Source: an uncultured Erysipelotrichaceae bacterium (lineage in GTDB: Bacteria > Bacillota_I > Bacilli_A > Erysipelotrichales > Coprobacillaceae). Taken from it: a DNA stretch of 21,234 bases. Under the pieces are notes generated by a model that worked only from the letters and a program-made list of their open reading frames with translations, was not told the origin of the DNA and did no database searches. The DNA lies in assembly GCA_910588075.1 (NCBI GenBank), contig CAJUOS010000042.1:1-21234 (forward strand). Direction: 5' to 3'. Of this stretch, positions 18,816-21,234 are shown piece by piece. Every line of letters starts with the position of its first letter. Within the stretch, counting starts at the first letter, position 1. A program made the translations under genes and the position numbers.

Positions 18816-21234
18816 ATGGGATATAGAAAATTATTTACACAATCCTTGAAAATAATAATATGTTTGATTGCTATGTTAGGTTGTCTTATTCCTAATACTA
18901 AACTAGCAAATGCTAGTACAATAATCAAACCACATACAGATATTATCCCATCTGAATATGGGACGAGTTTTGAAACTAACACTAATTTTAGCATGACTTA
19001 TTCTAGTTATTTTAAAGATAACGATTTAGGTATAAGTGGAGTTGCGAAAGAGCATTATGCAAAATATGTTCCACATAATTATTTAGAAAGCTCATCTAAT
19101 TTTGGGAAAATTTGGTGGCAGTATAATAACGCTGCAATATATAATAGCAAGAAGATAAATATTAGATTTACGTTAATGGAATGGGACAGGTCATGGAAAA
19201 CAACTTTAACAAATATAGATATTAATTCCAACAATGCACGTTGGTATCTTTTTGCTAGGACAAAGAATAATCTAGGTTGTTTTGCCCCAAAAGGAAGTAG
19301 AATAAAAGTTTCTTTTTATGACAGTGCAACAGGCAATCCTGTTGATGTTAAAGGATATATGACTGCTATTGACATGGATGGACTTTCTGAAAGTGGAAAT
19401 TGGGATGTTGAACAAATGACATTGAATGAAAACATTGATTATGCCTATATAGGATCTAATTTAAAATCTACAGGAAATACAGTTTATTCAAATGCAAATG
19501 GAGAAACAAATGACAGTGATAAATCTGTTTGGCTGACTCTTTGTTTCTCTGGAACAAGTTTTACATACACTTATGGAGAAGGTGCATTTACAGGTTTTAC
19601 AAATTATGCTGTAACAAAAATAGAAATACCTAATCCAACAAAAAGCGTTAATACAACATCTACGATATTAGGAGGAGCAGTTAATTATACAATTAGACAG
19701 TATGTTCCAAACGAAAGCACATCTAACTATTATACAAATTTTATAATAACTGATACGTTATCTTCCGTTTTAGAATGGAATGTTGCTGATGTATCTATTA
19801 AAAGTGGCAATGGTACAAATGTAACTGATAACTTTAATATCACTAAAACAGGTAATAAATTAACCATATCAGCAAAAGATACTTCTTTGGATTCTTTCTA
19901 TGCAAAGACTTATATTATAACAATCAATACTAAAGTTAAAAACAGTAGTCTTGCATACTATACATCAGAAGAGGGAACTGTATTTAACAATCAAGCAACT
20001 CTAACAACAAATAGAGGAACAAGAACATCTAATACAGTTAAGACCAATGTACTCTATAAAATCACAACATCAGGATCGAACGTAGAAATTACAGATACAA
20101 TGAACAATATTGTAGGTGGTAGTCTTAAAACAATTAAATGGACTGCTGATGACGGATATTATGTTTCAAAGGTTATTGTTGATGATAAGGAAGTAGAAGT
20201 TAAAAACCTAAGAACAGGGACTTATACATTCAGCAATATTGCCAACAATCATGATGTAAAAGTGGTGGCTAGTCCTTGTTATAGAATTACAACAGAAATA
20301 GAAAATGGAACAATAACAGAAAATCAAGTTAAAATAGACCCTCAGGAAAATAGAACTATCAAATTTTCTCCAAATGAAGGATATTATGTGAGTGAGATTA
20401 TTATAGATGGGCATGCCTATTCATATAAAGATTATGCGGATTCTTATACCTTTAGTAACATTCAGAGAAACCATACTATAAAAGTAGTCTGTGAACCATT
20501 AAAGACAATCACAACAGAGATAGACAATGGCATCATTACAAAGACAATGACTAATATCCACCCAGATAGTTCAAAAGAGATTTATTATGAAGCCTTTGAG
20601 GACTATTATATTTCATCAGTAACAGTAGATGATCAGAAGATAGATGTAGAAGACTTTAAAAATGGAAGTTATAAATTTGATCCTGTTTTAACAAATCATT
20701 TCATAAAGGTTGTATGTCAGCCGAAGCCTAAGATTACAACAGAAATAGATAATGGAACAATAACACCATCATTTCATCTTTTTCCAGGTGAAAATGGAGA
20801 AATCCATTCTACTGCAAAAGATGGATATTATATTTCAGAGATATTGATAGATGGCAATAGCATAACAAATTTTGACAAAGATGAATACAGCTATATTTTT
20901 AAAAATGTTCACGAAGATCATCATATCAAAGTAGTCTGTGAGCCATTGAGGACAATCACAACAGAGATTGTTAACGGTGTTATTACAAAGACTATTAGCA
21001 ATATACATCCAGACAGTTCAAAAAAGGTTTATTTTGAAGCCTTTGAGGACTATTATATTTCGTCAGTAACAGTAGATGATCAGAAGATAGAAGTAGAAAA
21101 TTTTAAAAGTGGAACCTATAATTTTGATCCTGTTTTAACAGATCATTTCATAAAGGTTGTATGTCAGCCGAAGCCTAAGATTACAACAGAAATAGAAAAT
21201 GGAACAATAACAGAAAATCAAGTTAAAATAGACC
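18816..21234 (+). CDS. Large secreted fimbrial/adhesin protein with repeat domains, 3' end beyond window
   Basis: ATG 18816 follows AAGGGAGAA (18802-18810). The frame is open for 806 codons to the window edge. Residues 1-33 are a signal peptide (KIIICLIAMLGCLIPN then ANA/S). Residues about 34-260 are a beta-rich, Trp/Tyr-containing head with no named family (SNFGKIWWQYNNAAI, WDRSWKTTLTNIDI). From about 266 to 410 lies an isopeptide/fimbrial-type domain (VTKIEIPNPTKSVNTTSTIL, GGAVNYTIRQYVP, YTNFIITDTLSS), as in D2-type pilin proteins. From 416 on are 74-75-aa repeats of the divergent InlB B-repeat type (ITTEI.NG.IT..., GYYVSxVxVDD, F.N...H.IKVVCEP). No sorting signal is yet seen, because the end is missing. 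It probably works with the 14455 adhesin at the cell surface. Confidence 0.88.
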   Translation, partial: MGYRKLFTQSLKIIICLIAMLGCLIPNTKLANASTIIKPHTDIIPSEYGTSFETNTNFSMTYSSYFKDNDLGISGVAKEHYAKYVPHNYLESSSNFGKIWWQYNNAAIYNSKKINIRFTLMEWDRSWKTTLTNIDINSNNARWYLFARTKNNLGCFAPKGSRIKVSFYDSATGNPVDVKGYMTAIDMDGLSESGNWDVEQMTLNENIDYAYIGSNLKSTGNTVYSNANGETNDSDKSVWLTLCFSGTSFTYTYGEGAFTGFTNYAVTKIEIPNPTKSVNTTSTILGGAVNYTIRQYVPNESTSNYYTNFIITDTLSSVLEWNVADVSIKSGNGTNVTDNFNITKTGNKLTISAKDTSLDSFYAKTYIITINTKVKNSSLAYYTSEEGTVFNNQATLTTNRGTRTSNTVKTNVLYKITTSGSNVEITDTMNNIVGGSLKTIKWTADDGYYVSKVIVDDKEVEVKNLRTGTYTFSNIANNHDVKVVASPCYRITTEIENGTITENQVKIDPQENRTIKFSPNEGYYVSEIIIDGHAYSYKDYADSYTFSNIQRNHTIKVVCEPLKTITTEIDNGIITKTMTNIHPDSSKEIYYEAFEDYYISSVTVDDQKIDVEDFKNGSYKFDPVLTNHFIKVVCQPKPKITTEIDNGTITPSFHLFPGENGEIHSTAKDGYYISEILIDGNSITNFDKDEYSYIFKNVHEDHHIKVVCEPLRTITTEIVNGVITKTISNIHPDSSKKVYFEAFEDYYISSVTVDDQKIEVENFKSGTYNFDPVLTDHFIKVVCQPKPKITTEIENGTITENQVKID
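20061..21234 (+). repeat. Alternating A/B repeat array, 447-bp higher-order unit
   Basis: Repeat units start at 20061 (B-like), 20286 (A), 20508 (B), 20733 (A), 20955 (B) and 21180 (A, cut by edge). B units are 225 bp and A units 222 bp, so an A+B pair repeats every 447 bp. The last 55 bases of the window (21180-21234) are identical to 20286-20340, 894 bp (two pairs) upstream. The array clearly continues to the right. Confidence 0.88.

Noticed and set aside
18816..18900. Lipobox (MLGC) in the second surface protein
   Set aside because: The hydrophobic core continues past the Cys and a good ANA/S cleavage site follows, so an ordinary signal peptide fits better.
18788..18994. Minus-strand open frame over the start of the secreted protein
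   Set aside because: It is antisense to the ribosome site and signal peptide of the gene starting at 18816; no ribosome site of its own.

Overview
The window looks like the left part of an integrated mobile element (ICE/IME-like, possibly plasmid-derived) in a very AT-rich Gram-positive bacterium. The evidence for a low-GC Firmicute is strong Shine-Dalgarno sites of the AAGGAGGTGA type, frequent GTG/TTG starts and Cna_B/SpaA-type surface proteins. The overall style suggests a gut Erysipelotrichia/Coprobacillaceae or a related clostridial lineage, but that placement is inference. The window opens inside a tRNA-Phe (GAA) gene, a classic integration target. It is followed by a strong terminator and then a ParA gene, and no rRNA or core metabolic gene is seen.

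Layout. (1) 1-66: 3' part of tRNA-Phe. (2) 188-2271: maintenance module, with ParA ATPase, ParB-like DNA-binding protein and a short SSB-like OB-fold protein, followed by a perfect palindrome at 2274-2292. (3) 2327-9614: a long, tightly packed, co-directional run of mostly small accessory genes. It includes a protein faintly recalling Mob/Pre relaxases but without a visible HUH motif, a DUF3846-HAD phosphatase fusion, an ASCH-domain protein, a DUF2786 protein, a membrane-anchored SPFH/band-7 protein and many orphans. (4) 9687-11327: a decay and rearrangement zone. It holds a broken Toprim-domain gene, the only minus-strand gene (10192-10836) with its own promoter/palindrome, a frameshifted XRE-type regulator, and a truncated second copy of the 8927-9217 gene with its 3' flank. 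(5) 11328-13092: two small proteins (one a membrane protein), then a DUF4062 protein, a plausible conflict/defence unit. (6) 13109-13328: four tandem 48-50 bp repeats whose junctions form hairpins. (7) 13448-21234: cell-surface module. It contains a Lys-rich lipoprotein with a Cys/His zinc-finger-like tail, a 1112-aa thioester/SpaA adhesin with a sorting signal, a small orphan, a GNAT-fold protein, and a second, very large secreted fimbrial-type protein that runs off the right edge in a higher-order repeat array.

The ParA/ParB/SSB genes would serve stability and DNA handling of the element, and the middle block looks like element-specific accessory functions of unknown role. The surface proteins would be cargo, or would promote host-surface or mating-cell contact. 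Both surface-protein genes are preceded by nearly the same palindromic hairpin plus T-tract (14383-14409, 18757-18778), which suggests shared regulation or a common modular origin. Functions outside the named domains are not recognisable from sequence alone.
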